Positions 46,121 to 55,934 of a DNA stretch of 64,000 nucleotides are shown here, piece by piece. Origin of the DNA: CAYNZV01 sp965217095 (GTDB taxonomy: Bacteria; Latescibacterota; UBA2968; UBA8231); contig OZ244235.1 of the NCBI GenBank assembly GCA_965217095.1, positions 2,790,001 through 2,854,000 on the forward strand. Reading direction: 5' to 3'. Each line of letters begins with the position of its first letter. Position 1 is the first letter of the stretch. The notes beneath the pieces were generated by a model, which was given only the letters and a program-made list of their open reading frames with translations, was not told where the DNA came from and made no database searches. Both the position numbers and the translations under genes were made by a program.

Positions 46121-48589
46121 TCATTTGAACACCTTGAATACCTTGGGGCCTCCGCCATCGGCGCGAACGCAACCGTTGAGGAGTTCGCTGGGTGAAGCGC
46201 AGAATAGCCGGTTGGTGCGCCCAACGGTGCAGAGGTATTTCCGGCCCGTCTGCAACTCCTCGGTGCCCTCCGCCTCGGCCTTCTTCTTCGCGGCGGCGTG
46301 CACGCGGCTGGGAGTGTACTCCCGCATCTGGAACAGATCCACAAAGCTGCCATCCTCGAAACCATCAACGGGCAATAACTGGCCGTTTTGATCCACCCTG
46401 ACGTAGAATTCGCGCAAATTCTGATTCTCGGAGACCTTTTCGAGACTGACAACCGACAAGGGGGCGGATGGCTTCTCCTGATGGCGTCGGTTCTGGCCTT
46501 CGAACACCAAGCTTCCCACGAGCACGTCGCGCAACATCGTCCTGACTTTGCCCATTACATCGTCGGGTTGGTGAACTGGCGACAGCATGTTCCACACCTC
46601 GGGTGCCAGATACTTGTAGGCGGCGTCGAAGACATCCCCGAAACCGCTGGCCGTCAGCTTCTCCGCCGGAATTTCAGAGGGGGGCTCGGTCGGGGGCTCC
46701 ATGTCTTCGAATTCCAAGGGTGTGCCGGCTAACGCTTCTTTCAGCCCCTCAAGGGTTTTGGTATACCTTTCGGTGTGGAGGCCGACCATGTATTCCCGGC
46801 ATACACCTATAAGCTGCTCCACGAACTTCTCCGCAAGAAACTGCGCGAACATCGTCTGGGTGTCCGAATCTGCTTTCTGCCGGCCAAGGCCCAGGAGATT
46901 CTCGTCGTCTATCTGGTCGGTGATGGACCGCAGCGCCTCCTCGTAATATTTCGTAGCTGCTTCCGGTGAATACTCGTCGGGGTGTTCGTGCGAAAAGTTG
47001 TAGTTGGTTCTCAGGGCTTCGAGGCGAACCAGGGTTACCGCGGCGTGGTCCAAAATTTTTTTCAGTGCTCCAAGCACCCGGTCTCCCGCTTCAAAATTCT
47101 TGTTGCCTTTGGCGACATTGTTTATGAACGAAGTCACATCGATGGTGAAGTTGCGGCCCTTCGCAATTTTCTGATCCTGTCCGTGGAGCAATTGACCGAC
47201 GGAATGATACTGGGCAATCTTCTTGATTGCGCTGTAGGCTTTGTTGCTTCCCGTACTCGAGGTGGCAATGGTCCGGGCCATGGCGCGCAGATTCTGAAAG
47301 TCCTTGCCTGGTTCAAAATAGACTCTCCATATTTCCTGCTCGGCTGCTTCGATAGATGACAACAGCCTGGCAATTTCGTGTACCCGATCGCTGAGCTCCG
47401 GCAGGCTCGTTTCTTGCGATTCTGCAATGTCGGAAGCCGAGACCTCGACCCCAGAGTCAACGTCGCTGGTTTCGATAAAACCGCTGCGGTCTCCGGTTTT
47501 CTTGCCGCGACCTTGCTCGCTCTTGATAATAGCCGAGGTTCGTTCCGACGGGCCCATTCCGGGCGTCGGGTCCGGCGCCGGCCCGCCACCACCGGACCCG
47601 CCAAGTTCCGTTACGGCAGGTCCGCCTACCGAGCTCGGGCGGCTAGTGGGTTTTCGGGCTTTACCTGCGTTTCGAGCGACCTCCACTTTCTTTGCGATCA
47701 CCTTCGCTTCTTCCATGGAGGGAATTATAGCTGCCATCGGTTTGAAAAATCCCACGGCCTTCAAGCGGTGTTCGAGAAGAGCGGCAGATGTGTCGGCCAA
47801 CTCGTCCGTCCCCACCTCGGACTCAGCTTTGTAGATCTTTTGTAGGGCGTGTTTGAATTTCGTCAGGAATTCATCGAATCGGTCTTCTTCGTCTTCCTCA
47901 TCGTCCTCTTCATCATCCTCTTCCGCAACCGTGCTTTGTTCTTCGTCTGCATCTTCAGTCTGCTCGTGGTCACCGTCCGGATCGTCGTCAGCAGCTCCCG
48001 CGCCGGAATCCGAACCATTTAGACAATCCCTGACCGCATTGGCGTAACTCGGTTCGCCCATTGACTTCAACCCCAGGCCGATGATCTGCTCGATGCTTCC
48101 GCGCTTGTCGATCACTGGCTTGAGCACTCCGCTCAAGGTGATGTTTTCACCGGGCAACACTTTTGCAACGAGAACCGCCGAACATATGGAGGTGAGAAAA
48201 CGCTCTACGAAAACTTTTGTGTGTTCTTCGGGAAACCCCTCGACCACCAGGTTTTTGTAGAATCGCAAGAGCAAACTCTTGATCTTGCTCTCGGGTAATC
48301 GTTCATCCTTAAGGGAATGTAGAAACGCGGCGGCGTGCAGAATCCCTGGAACCTCTTCCTTGAAGTCGAGGAGATTCAGATCGAGCCTGGCGGCCCGCAT
48401 CTGCAGAATGTAGGCGACTTCCGGCAGCTTGTGTGTGGCGATGAAGAGCGGATGACAGATTTCCTCCCACACCTCAACGGCATCTGAGGGATCCACTCCC
48501 AGGACTCTACACCACTTCCTCCAGGTGCGGGCGGAAATGTGACTCTGACTCTGAAGCCTTGAAAGGCCGTCGGATTCTGTTTTTGACAT
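46121..48589 (-). CDS. Large unrecognised protein with acidic low-complexity region
   Basis: The 822-aa protein has no signal peptide or TM segment. Residues 1-190 look alpha-helical and compact. Residues ~195-240 are very acidic (Asp/Glu runs). Residues ~300-390 are a low-complexity Gly/Pro/Ser linker, and ~390-690 are helical. The C-terminal ~110 residues look beta-rich (LREFYVRVDQNGQLLPVDGF, GRKYLCTVGRTNRLFCA), vaguely like PilZ/DUF1631 ends. It follows a CheY-like gene by 33 bp, suggesting a two-gene regulatory operon. Function unknown. Confidence 0.6.
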   Translation of the reverse strand: MSKTESDGLSRLQSQSHISARTWRKWCRVLGVDPSDAVEVWEEICHPLFIATHKLPEVAYILQMRAARLDLNLLDFKEEVPGILHAAAFLHSLKDERLPESKIKSLLLRFYKNLVVEGFPEEHTKVFVERFLTSICSAVLVAKVLPGENITLSGVLKPVIDKRGSIEQIIGLGLKSMGEPSYANAVRDCLNGSDSGAGAADDDPDGDHEQTEDADEEQSTVAEEDDEEDDEEDEEDRFDEFLTKFKHALQKIYKAESEVGTDELADTSAALLEHRLKAVGFFKPMAAIIPSMEEAKVIAKKVEVARNAGKARKPTSRPSSVGGPAVTELGGSGGGGPAPDPTPGMGPSERTSAIIKSEQGRGKKTGDRSGFIETSDVDSGVEVSASDIAESQETSLPELSDRVHEIARLLSSIEAAEQEIWRVYFEPGKDFQNLRAMARTIATSSTGSNKAYSAIKKIAQYHSVGQLLHGQDQKIAKGRNFTIDVTSFINNVAKGNKNFEAGDRVLGALKKILDHAAVTLVRLEALRTNYNFSHEHPDEYSPEAATKYYEEALRSITDQIDDENLLGLGRQKADSDTQTMFAQFLAEKFVEQLIGVCREYMVGLHTERYTKTLEGLKEALAGTPLEFEDMEPPTEPPSEIPAEKLTASGFGDVFDAAYKYLAPEVWNMLSPVHQPDDVMGKVRTMLRDVLVGSLVFEGQNRRHQEKPSAPLSVVSLEKVSENQNLREFYVRVDQNGQLLPVDGFEDGSFVDLFQMREYTPSRVHAAAKKKAEAEGTEELQTGRKYLCTVGRTNRLFCASPSELLNGCVRADGGGPKVFKVFK

Positions 48590-48622
48590 CAGAACTGCCG
48601 CGTAGATCGGATATGATAGCGC

Positions 48623-48994
48623 CTAGTTCAACTCCAGGATTTCGCGTACGATTTTGGCCATCTTAGGGATCTGAACGGGCTTCGATATAATTTCCTGTAC
48701 CCCGACCAGCCGTTCCTCGTCCGGCATGTATCCAGTTACGACAATCATCTTGACATCCGGATCAATGATCTGCAATTCAGCCTGCATATCATAGCCTGTC
48801 ATTTCGGGCATGTTCAGATCGAGAATGACCAGGTCAGTCCGACTCTGATTGCATTTGAACACTTCGAGACCCTCGCGCCCATCGCATGCCTCCAAAACAA
48901 CTAACCCTTCATTTTCCAGGACAGTCCTCAGCAGTTGGCGCACCAAGGCCTCGTCATCTACAACCAGGACCGCCGGCGATTCCATGTCGCTCAT
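48623..48994 (-). CDS. CheY-like single-domain response regulator
   Basis: The 123-aa receiver domain is complete. The acidic pair is in VLVVDDEALVR, the phospho-acceptor Asp in LVILDLNMPEMTG, the Thr in VVTGYMPDEE and the Lys in ISKPVQIPKM. AAGGACG precedes the ATG. There is no output domain; the partner may be the 822-aa protein just downstream. No kinase is adjacent. Confidence 0.9.
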   Translation of the reverse strand: MSDMESPAVLVVDDEALVRQLLRTVLENEGLVVLEACDGREGLEVFKCNQSRTDLVILDLNMPEMTGYDMQAELQIIDPDVKMIVVTGYMPDEERLVGVQEIISKPVQIPKMAKIVREILELN

Positions 48995-49184
48995 ATTTCG
49001 TCCTTGTGGAGAATTGTCTCGCTGGTCATTTGGGCAACCAACTCACTGTAATGTCCGTAGATGCCACGTGCCTGGAACTCCTGGTAGAATATAGGCAGGA
49101 TCGCTGCCATACTACCATATATAAAGGAGGGAGACGCTCGAGTTGTGCCTCGGTTGACTTAACGAGCCATTCCCGCGATAACGA

Positions 49185-49615
49185 TCACGGATAAGGGCTG
49201 GCGAGCTCGGCGTCGAGAAGATTTCTGGACGACGTAACGATCAATCCTTCCCTCGGTTCTTCGATGCCTTCGAGGCGTCCGGGCCCTTGGTTGTGAAATT
49301 CCAAGTCGACGACAAACTCGTCGGCGGCCGTCTGCCCTGGCAGGGCGCGGATAAGCCGATAGTTGTAGAGCCGGCCTTTGCGGGGAACGAGCGGTCGGTC
49401 GAGGGTGGCGCCGTCGCCGTGGTAAGCGGCCGATCCCAGCTCCAGAGCGTCGGCGAAAAGGTCGCTCCTCAGCTGTTGTTTGAGCTCGCGCACGGTCCAA
49501 CCGGCGCGTGGGCGGCAGCCCGTTCGTAAAATTCACACTCTTTCCGGGATTTCAAAGAGATGATCTGCACGTAATGGGTCCATCCCAATTTTGGAATTGA
49601 TTCCAATTTTGGCAT
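49185..49615 (-). pseudogene. DUF1016 (YhcG-like) remnant, frameshifted
   Basis: The start MPKLESIPKLGWTHYVQIIS is followed by KSRKECEFYERAA, then a frame change near 49497 and TVRELKQQLRSDLFADALEL. This order (LxWxHY, EFYxxxA, WxVRELxxQ) is the DUF1016 N-terminal signature. The rest (GRLYNYRLIRALPG, DEFVVDLEF) continues to a stop at 49185. The nuclease-like C-terminal domain of YhcG is absent. The flanking 48995-49184 and 49616-49798 stretches show no gene. Confidence 0.45.
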
Positions 49616-49798
49616 GCTGCGGCGAAAGCGCACGATGAGGTAAAGTCTTGATGGATATAAACTTAGGTAATTTGACAGGTGGTTGAACAGGCCTTCGCAG
49701 TTGTGACCGCAACGCTGGTCAGGGTGGGCCGGCCGAGAATCTAATGATATATTGCCGGCTGCTGCCAATGCTATCTTTCGAGCGAAAGGACGACACCC

Positions 49799-51301
49799 GT
49801 GAAACACCTGTTCATCGACGACCACGAGCTGGAAGCGATCGACAACCTGGCGCGCAAGCTGCACCAGCCGCAGAAGTTTCGCGGCAACGCGGTGCTGCGT
49901 CCCGAACACCGCTGGGAGAACTGTTCCATCCAGATTCGCACGACACCGGCGTGGGACGAGGAAGAGAGGTTGTTCAAGGTGGTGTACATGGCCTCGGCAG
50001 AGGGCGACGATCCGAACGTCATCCTCGATCCAACCGGGGCGCCTAAGGGAGGGGAGAGTTTCTTCTGCCTGGCTACCTCGGAGGACGGGGTCAACTGGGA
50101 GAAACCGACGCTGGGGTTGTACGACTACCAGGGTTTGCACTGGACCGGACGGCCGCTGGGCAAGGAGAACAACATCCTGAGCACGGAAGGCAAGCTGCTT
50201 CTGGCGCCGATCTACGACCCGCTGGATGCGGATCCGGGGCGGCGCTACAAGGGCATGGGGTGGTGGCCAGGCATCAACGGTTTGACGCCGGCGGTCTCGC
50301 CCGACTGCATCGAATGGACCCCGCTCATGCATACGAACGTTCCGAGCTCGGACGAGGCCCACCTCACGCACTTGCGAGATGAGAAGCTGTTCGTGGCGAT
50401 GGTAAAACACAAAGATCCCCAGGGGCGGGCGCCGTACGGGCGCAGCTTCTGTTTGAGCACGAGTCCCGATCTGGAGGACTGGACGGAGCTGGAGCTGGCA
50501 TTCCACGCCGACCAGCAGGATCAGGAGAATGGGAACGAGCGCATTGCCCGGTTCATCGAGGATCCGGAATACCTGAGCCCGGTCTACAACCGCCCCGAGG
50601 AATACCGCACCGATGTCTACAACTTTCCGGCGTTCAAATACGAAGGCATGTATCTCGCTTTACCGGTGATGCACCACTGGATCGGCAAACACCCGCCGAT
50701 GTACGAGAACGTGGACAGCCGCAAGTCGATCGAGCTGGCCAGCAGCCGCGACCTGCGAAACTGGGACCGGGTGGCCAACCGGGCGCCGTTTATGGAGCTT
50801 TCCAAGATCGGCGACGGCAGCGCCTACGACCTGAGTCAGAATGTGATGACGAACGGACCGATCGTGCGCAACAACGAGCTGTGGTTCTACTACCTGGCTT
50901 GTCGCCACCGCTCGCTGTCCATCGCCGACACTCTGAACCGCGAGTATCTGGACAGCACCGCGGCCTGCATGGCGAGATTGAGGATGGATGGATTCGTGTC
51001 GTTGAAGGGGGGCATTGAATGGGGATCGGTGCTGACCAAGCCGATGGAGGTCGACGGCGATCAGCTACATGTCAACGTCGATTCCTGGCGCGGCAAGGTG
51101 AAAGCGGAGGTTCTGGACGCTTCCGACGGTTCGACAATCGCAGGGTTTGGTGCCGACGACTGCGTGCCCGCGATCGAGGACAACATCGATCACGTCGTCA
51201 GCTGGAAAGAAAAAGCGGATCTTTCAGAGCTGCGCGGTCGCACGGTGAAGCTGCGGTTTTCGCTGTGGAACGGAGAGTTCTACTCTTACTGGTTCGAGTG
51301 A
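49799..51301 (+). CDS. GH32-like beta-propeller protein, subfamily A (paralogue 2)
   Basis: The 500-aa protein starts at a GTG with AAAGGA nine bases upstream. The N-terminus KHLFIDDHELEAIDNLARKL is a variant of the RQLFLDD signature. Blade motifs include TSEDGVNWEKPTLGLYDYQG, WPGINGLTPAVSPDCIEWTP, RDEKLFVAMVKHKD and GRSFCLSTSPDLEDWTELEL. The C-terminal beta-sandwich contains DQLHVNVDSWRGKVKAEVLD and ends GEFYSYWFE. It opens the plus-strand island that runs to the window end. Confidence 0.78.
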   Translation: MKHLFIDDHELEAIDNLARKLHQPQKFRGNAVLRPEHRWENCSIQIRTTPAWDEEERLFKVVYMASAEGDDPNVILDPTGAPKGGESFFCLATSEDGVNWEKPTLGLYDYQGLHWTGRPLGKENNILSTEGKLLLAPIYDPLDADPGRRYKGMGWWPGINGLTPAVSPDCIEWTPLMHTNVPSSDEAHLTHLRDEKLFVAMVKHKDPQGRAPYGRSFCLSTSPDLEDWTELELAFHADQQDQENGNERIARFIEDPEYLSPVYNRPEEYRTDVYNFPAFKYEGMYLALPVMHHWIGKHPPMYENVDSRKSIELASSRDLRNWDRVANRAPFMELSKIGDGSAYDLSQNVMTNGPIVRNNELWFYYLACRHRSLSIADTLNREYLDSTAACMARLRMDGFVSLKGGIEWGSVLTKPMEVDGDQLHVNVDSWRGKVKAEVLDASDGSTIAGFGADDCVPAIEDNIDHVVSWKEKADLSELRGRTVKLRFSLWNGEFYSYWFE

Positions 51302-51336
51302 TCCCTCTCTTGGCCCGCGGTGGATGCAAAGAGTTT

Positions 51337-52212
51337 TCAGTAGAGTCTTCCCTTGGGATCGTGCAGCGAAGGTTTTGATGCCTTGCCTTTCTCTCTCTTT
51401 TTCAATTGCTGGCGGTAGCGAAGCGGCATTTCCTTGCGGCGCCAGCGCAGAAAATTACGCTCTTGTTCGTCGCGGTTAGCTGCCGTAGCGGGGGCCGGGA
51501 TCTCAATGGTCCCAAACAGCAGTTTCGTTTTCTCCCGAGACTGGGCGACGATCTTGCCTTTGCTGATGATGAGGGTGCGTCCCACGTTCGCTTCCACCAC
51601 CGGAACCCCGTTCTCCCAAGCTCGCGCCAACACCGTCTCATCCTGCTTCTTGGAGCAATCGCCGAAGGAAGGTATCAGCAGGTAGCGAGCCCCGTCGAGC
51701 ACGGGGAGGCGGGCGATGTCGGCGTTCCAGCGGTCGTTGCAGATCAGGAAACCGCAACGTCCGAACGGGGTTTTGACCGAACGACTCTTCTTGCCCAGTC
51801 GATTGAACCACCACGATGGGTGGCTGCCCTCAGCCAGCTGCATCTTGTGGTATTTACCGCACAGGGTGCCGTTATGGTCGATGAATACGGCACAGTTGTA
51901 AACGTTGCGACCGATGCGTTCGGCGCATCCGAACGCCAGGCAGATCCCCAGTTCCCGAGCCAGGTCGCGAAAACGTCCGATCTCGGGCCCTCGCATCTGA
52001 ACGGCTACGTCGTTCATCCGCTGCAGCGGGACCTCGCCATTGAGGAGTTCGGTCACCACGTATCCTTCCAAAATCCCTTCCGGACCAAGAGCCAGCTGAG
52101 TGCCTCCCTTGGCGGTTCTGCGGAACATCTGCTCGAGCCGGTCGCAGTTAGCCTCCAACGCGAATTTCTTCGGCACAAACGAAATGGCTGCTACTTTCAA
52201 TGTCTGAAACAT
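51337..52212 (-). CDS. Carbon-nitrogen hydrolase (nitrilase superfamily)
   Basis: The 291-aa protein carries the Glu-Lys-Cys triad: Glu in LALGPEGILEGY, Lys in GKYHKMQLAEG and Cys in GFLICNDRWNADIARL. The C-terminal tail is basic (LKKREKGKASKPSLHDPKGR). The start at 52212 has GGGAG upstream. It is encoded against the direction of its neighbours, between paralogue 2 and the isomerase-like gene. Substrate could be an amide, nitrile or carbamoyl compound. Confidence 0.9.
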   Translation of the reverse strand: MFQTLKVAAISFVPKKFALEANCDRLEQMFRRTAKGGTQLALGPEGILEGYVVTELLNGEVPLQRMNDVAVQMRGPEIGRFRDLARELGICLAFGCAERIGRNVYNCAVFIDHNGTLCGKYHKMQLAEGSHPSWWFNRLGKKSRSVKTPFGRCGFLICNDRWNADIARLPVLDGARYLLIPSFGDCSKKQDETVLARAWENGVPVVEANVGRTLIISKGKIVAQSREKTKLLFGTIEIPAPATAANRDEQERNFLRWRRKEMPLRYRQQLKKREKGKASKPSLHDPKGRLY

Positions 52213-52392
52213 GCGTCGACACTCCCGCAGTTTGAGATAAAACGGTCTTTAGCTTTCGCCTTTGCAAAGGTAGCAAATCGGGCAGTCAAAAACAGCACCC
52301 AGGTCTGGTTTGGCACCGGTGGCTGGTCTATCTTTATCGCGGATGGACAGAGGTGAGGAAGCGGCCATGGTTTTCAACTCAGGTGGCAGATT

Positions 52393-53256
52393 ATGGAACT
52401 GAACTTCAGCATCAGTCTTTGGAACTACATACACTACTTCCCGCTGAAGAAGGGGGGAACCAACTTCGCCTTTGACAACGGATTGGATGGCCTCGCTGCT
52501 GTAGTCGACCACGTGGCCGGCCAGGGATTTGGCGTCGAGCCCTGGGGCAAATGGACCAGCTGGGAATGGACCTCGCCGGCGCGGGAGGGATTGATATCCG
52601 AACAGATCGATCTTTACGACCCGGACAACCATCAGCGTCTCAGTGCGATTCTTGGGAGTGTGCGTTCAAGCTGGCACACGGGCAACGAAGACACGGTCGA
52701 GGAGTATCAGCGCCAGATCGATACCGTGGCCGCCACCGACAGTCAGGTGCTTGTGGTGCATGCCGGCAATCTGTTTCTGTCGGGGCTCGATCCGGACTAC
52801 GGTTTCGCGCGCGAGGTGCTGCAGTGTGCCGATGCCAAGAACGTGACCATTGCCCTGGAGAATGCTTCGGAGGGTGAGGCTGATGAAGATCCGTCCCTGT
52901 GGAATCTCGAGATCTTGAGGCGCGCCCTGGACGCCCTGCCCGACCTGAAGGTATGTCTGGACACCACCCACACCCAGAAGTACCGAAGACATCCTCTGCG
53001 TGAGTACATCGACGCCCTCAAGGAGCGCTTGTGTCACCTGCACATCAGCGATGCATTTGCGCCTGACGAGCCCTTCGCCCGCATGCATACCACACCCGGT
53101 CACGGGAGCATCCCGGAAGACGACTGGCAATATCTGCTGGAGACGCTCGATGAAATCAATTTTCGAGGTGACGCTGTGCTGGAGATCATTCCGTCAAGTC
53201 CGTTAAAGATCGCTCAGGAGACGCGTAGGTTTCTTGGGCAAATGGTGCCGGCGTGA
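52393..53256 (+). CDS. Sugar phosphate isomerase/epimerase-like (xylose isomerase-like TIM barrel)
   Basis: The 287-aa protein belongs to the AP-endonuclease-2/xylose isomerase-like family. Predicted metal ligands lie in IALENASEG (Glu), VCLDTTHTQ (Asp and His), CHLHISDAF (His) and the final acidic residue in AVLEIIPS. TPGHGSIPEDDW is the usual GHG segment. AGGTGG precedes the ATG. In this context it may isomerise a sugar released or oxidised by the neighbouring propeller proteins. It ends 33 bp before paralogue 3. Confidence 0.87.
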   Translation: MELNFSISLWNYIHYFPLKKGGTNFAFDNGLDGLAAVVDHVAGQGFGVEPWGKWTSWEWTSPAREGLISEQIDLYDPDNHQRLSAILGSVRSSWHTGNEDTVEEYQRQIDTVAATDSQVLVVHAGNLFLSGLDPDYGFAREVLQCADAKNVTIALENASEGEADEDPSLWNLEILRRALDALPDLKVCLDTTHTQKYRRHPLREYIDALKERLCHLHISDAFAPDEPFARMHTTPGHGSIPEDDWQYLLETLDEINFRGDAVLEIIPSSPLKIAQETRRFLGQMVPA

Positions 53257-53289
53257 CCGCCTACCAATAGATAGCGAGGGAACGCAACA

Positions 53290-54651
53290 ATGAACGCAGT
53301 GGAGTTTGGCGTGACCCCGGGGGAACGCCAGCTATTTCTGGATGACTTCGGCGTCCAAGCGATTGACGATCTCGAGCGTACGATGCATGCGCCGGCAAAG
53401 AAGGGGGCGGTGTTGCGAGCCGACTGGACGGTAGAGGAGGACGCCACCCCGCAGATTCGTAGCGCGCCCCAATATGATGCTGAGGCGAAGCTGTTCAAGC
53501 TCTGGGTACGCGGCAGGCGCGAAAGCCCGGACGGGCTGCATTGGCGGCGAGCATTGCCGGACGCCAATACCGATCACGGCGAGGTCGTCTACGATGGGGA
53601 CGATCCTGATCCCAACCGGCGTTTCAAGGCGTTCTATCCCAACCGGCGGCATGTTTCCGCCGACGGCATTTCCTGGATGCAGCTACCCGGAGATCCGGTG
53701 GAGAGCCAGGACGAACACAATTTTTCCTTCGATCGGCGGGACCGGGTCTTCATCGCCACGGTAAAGCAGAGTGGCCCCTACGGCCGCTCCGTATTTCTAT
53801 CCACGAGCGAAGATTTCGCGAATTGGACAAAGCCGGAGCTGACTTTTTCCACGGACGACAAGGACCAGGAACTGGGGCGCGCCAACATCGAGGCGCGGCG
53901 TGCCGACTCCACGTTGCAGCAACCGGGGTCCTACGATCCGGAGGTGTACAACGTCGACGTGTACAACATGGGCGTCTATCGCTACGAGAGCGTGTATATC
54001 GGTCATCCTGCCATGTATCACGCCGCCGCTCCGCATCCTAACCCGACCTACCCCAACACCGACGGTTTTCACCTGGTCGAGCTAGTATGCAGTCGCGATT
54101 TGAAGAGCTGGCAGCGGCTCGGGAATCGCCAACCCTTCATCGGACCCTCCCCTTTGCGAACCGGAGCCTACGACCGACAGCAGATCATCGGCCCCTCCGA
54201 CGTGGTTGTCCGCGACGACGAGCTGTGGATCTATTACACCGGGCTTAAATATCGCGGTACCTACGATTGGATCGGCAACTATCCTGACGGCGAGATGAAA
54301 CAGCTACCTGGTTACGAACCCGATAGGGGGGCAATCTGTCTGGCGGTGTTGCGGCGTGATGGGTTTATCTCGCTTGATGCGGGAGCTGATGGTGGTTCGG
54401 TCGAGACGAAGCTGTTTGCGGTTCCGTTCGGTGGGTTGCACGTAAACGTGGATGCCCACGGCGGAGAGCTCGTCGTGGAGGCGCTGGATGAGAAGGGGGC
54501 CGTGCTGGCTACGTCTGTACCGATCGCCGGGGATCTGCCCAATGTCAAGGTCGAGTGGCGCGAGGCGGATGGGTCTTCCCTAACAGGCAGAGACGTGAGT
54601 TTGTTTTTCAACCTGCATAACGCCGAGCTTTTCTCCTACTGGTTCGAATGA
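53290..54651 (+). CDS. GH32-like beta-propeller protein, subfamily A (paralogue 3)
   Basis: The 453-aa protein is the shortest of the family here. The N-terminus GERQLFLDDFGVQAIDDLER is canonical. Blades include HVSADGISWMQLPGDPVESQ, RRDRVFIATVKQSGPYGRSV and STSEDFANWTKPELTFSTDD. There is a C-terminal beta-sandwich (GGLHVNVDAHGGELVVEALD) ending AELFSYWFE. It lacks a part of the second blade present in paralogues 1 and 4, so the count of sheets may be reduced. GAGGGA lies before the ATG. Confidence 0.78.
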   Translation: MNAVEFGVTPGERQLFLDDFGVQAIDDLERTMHAPAKKGAVLRADWTVEEDATPQIRSAPQYDAEAKLFKLWVRGRRESPDGLHWRRALPDANTDHGEVVYDGDDPDPNRRFKAFYPNRRHVSADGISWMQLPGDPVESQDEHNFSFDRRDRVFIATVKQSGPYGRSVFLSTSEDFANWTKPELTFSTDDKDQELGRANIEARRADSTLQQPGSYDPEVYNVDVYNMGVYRYESVYIGHPAMYHAAAPHPNPTYPNTDGFHLVELVCSRDLKSWQRLGNRQPFIGPSPLRTGAYDRQQIIGPSDVVVRDDELWIYYTGLKYRGTYDWIGNYPDGEMKQLPGYEPDRGAICLAVLRRDGFISLDAGADGGSVETKLFAVPFGGLHVNVDAHGGELVVEALDEKGAVLATSVPIAGDLPNVKVEWREADGSSLTGRDVSLFFNLHNAELFSYWFE

Positions 54652-54677
54652 GAGCGGGCGCAAAGCGCCACTCACCC

Positions 54678-55068
54678 ATGGGTAGATTGGTGTTTACTTA
54701 CCGCCGCCTTGTCATCGCTTTCACAATCAACGGTATCGTTCTTCTTTGGTTGAGGTTTGATTCCCGAAGCCCTTTTGATATAGACGAAGCGAAAATCGCG
54801 ACGCTCATGGATCGGATTCGCGATGTTGTTAGTAGTTTTCCTCAGGTATCAGCTTCCGTTGGAATCGGTTGTGATCTTCGTCGCCGGTTTTATCGCCTTG
54901 TCTTTGATGGGCATACTGTGGCATCCCGTTAGAGGCATATTCGCGGCAATGCCAGCAGCACTTGCGTTTGTTTCGGCGTTTTCCTTGATCGTGCATGGCG
55001 AATTTCGAATAGCAGATCGAAATCGTATTTTCGAGAAAATTGCCTCATTGAGTCGTCGAGTTCTGTAA
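54678..55068 (+). pseudogene. Small membrane protein, frameshifted
   Basis: The first frame (ATG 54678) gives a TM helix (LVIAFTINGIVLLWL) and DEAKIATLMDRIRDVV; the second frame continues FLRYQLPLESVVIFVAGFIA with further hydrophobic segments to a stop at 55068. The change is near 54838, by a run of four T. Joined, this is a three- to four-helix membrane protein of ~130 aa. Family not recognised. Confidence 0.45.
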
Positions 55069-55090
55069 ACTCACGCAGGAAGGAGAAGCT

Positions 55091-55900
55091 TTGACCGTAG
55101 AGGACAGCATCGCTCGTTTGAAGAGAGAAGGATGGTGCCTGGTGGACGACGTGATCCCAGAAGATGGCGTGCCCGCCATACTTGAGAGTCTGGACAACAC
55201 CGAAATGCCCCAAGATACCTTCGGCGACGGGCAGCCGGGGCCAGGGAAGAAGATCCGTTCGGTGATCAACCACACCCAGACCTTCGCGCCGTTCCTTGCC
55301 GACGAGCGAGTTCTTGGCCCCTGCGAAGCGCTTCTCGGTCCCCACACACGGATCCTGGAGACCCTCTACAGTTCCGATATCTGCACCGACCGCGGTCGCT
55401 GGCACGCCGATTGGCCCTTCGCCCAGGACGACACCATACCGGGACGCCTGCCGGCGCCTTATCCGGACGTGGTCATGGAGATTACCACCCTCTGGATGCT
55501 GGTGCCATTCACTATTGAGAATGGCGGTACGCTGCTCATCCCCGGTACCCACAAGGAATCGAACAACCCGACGGGGGACTACTACGGCGTCGCTCCCTTC
55601 GAATCGCACCCGGATGAATTGCAGGTCGAAGGCTCCGCGGGTAGCGTGCTTATGTTCGACGCCCGCCTGTGGCATGCACGACCACTCAACCATTCTGGTG
55701 TCCTGCGACCGATGCTTAGGGTGCTCTACGTGCCCTGGTGGATAAACTTGGATGTGTTCAAGGAGGGTTCGCTGGATCGTCTTCGCCTAGTGGAAGAGCA
55801 GGGGCTGGAATGGCCGATCGTCGATCTAGTTCCGCGGGATGTTTATGCGAAGCTGCCGGAAGCTGCAAAAGCGTTATTCGGACATTGGGTCGGGAGTTAG
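55091..55900 (+). CDS. Phytanoyl-CoA dioxygenase (PhyH) family protein
   Basis: The 269-aa protein uses a TTG start with AGGAAGGAG upstream. Iron ligands are H and D in WHADWPFAQDD; the distal His is in RLWHARPLNHS and the 2-oxoglutarate-binding Arg probably in VLRPMLRVLY. It is a different subfamily from the gene at 20752. It lies in the island among propeller and glycosidase-like genes; the substrate is unknown. Confidence 0.9.
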   Translation: MTVEDSIARLKREGWCLVDDVIPEDGVPAILESLDNTEMPQDTFGDGQPGPGKKIRSVINHTQTFAPFLADERVLGPCEALLGPHTRILETLYSSDICTDRGRWHADWPFAQDDTIPGRLPAPYPDVVMEITTLWMLVPFTIENGGTLLIPGTHKESNNPTGDYYGVAPFESHPDELQVEGSAGSVLMFDARLWHARPLNHSGVLRPMLRVLYVPWWINLDVFKEGSLDRLRLVEEQGLEWPIVDLVPRDVYAKLPEAAKALFGHWVGS

Positions 55901-55934
55901 CCAGGGTTGCAGCGGACAGGCTGCGGCCTTCGAA

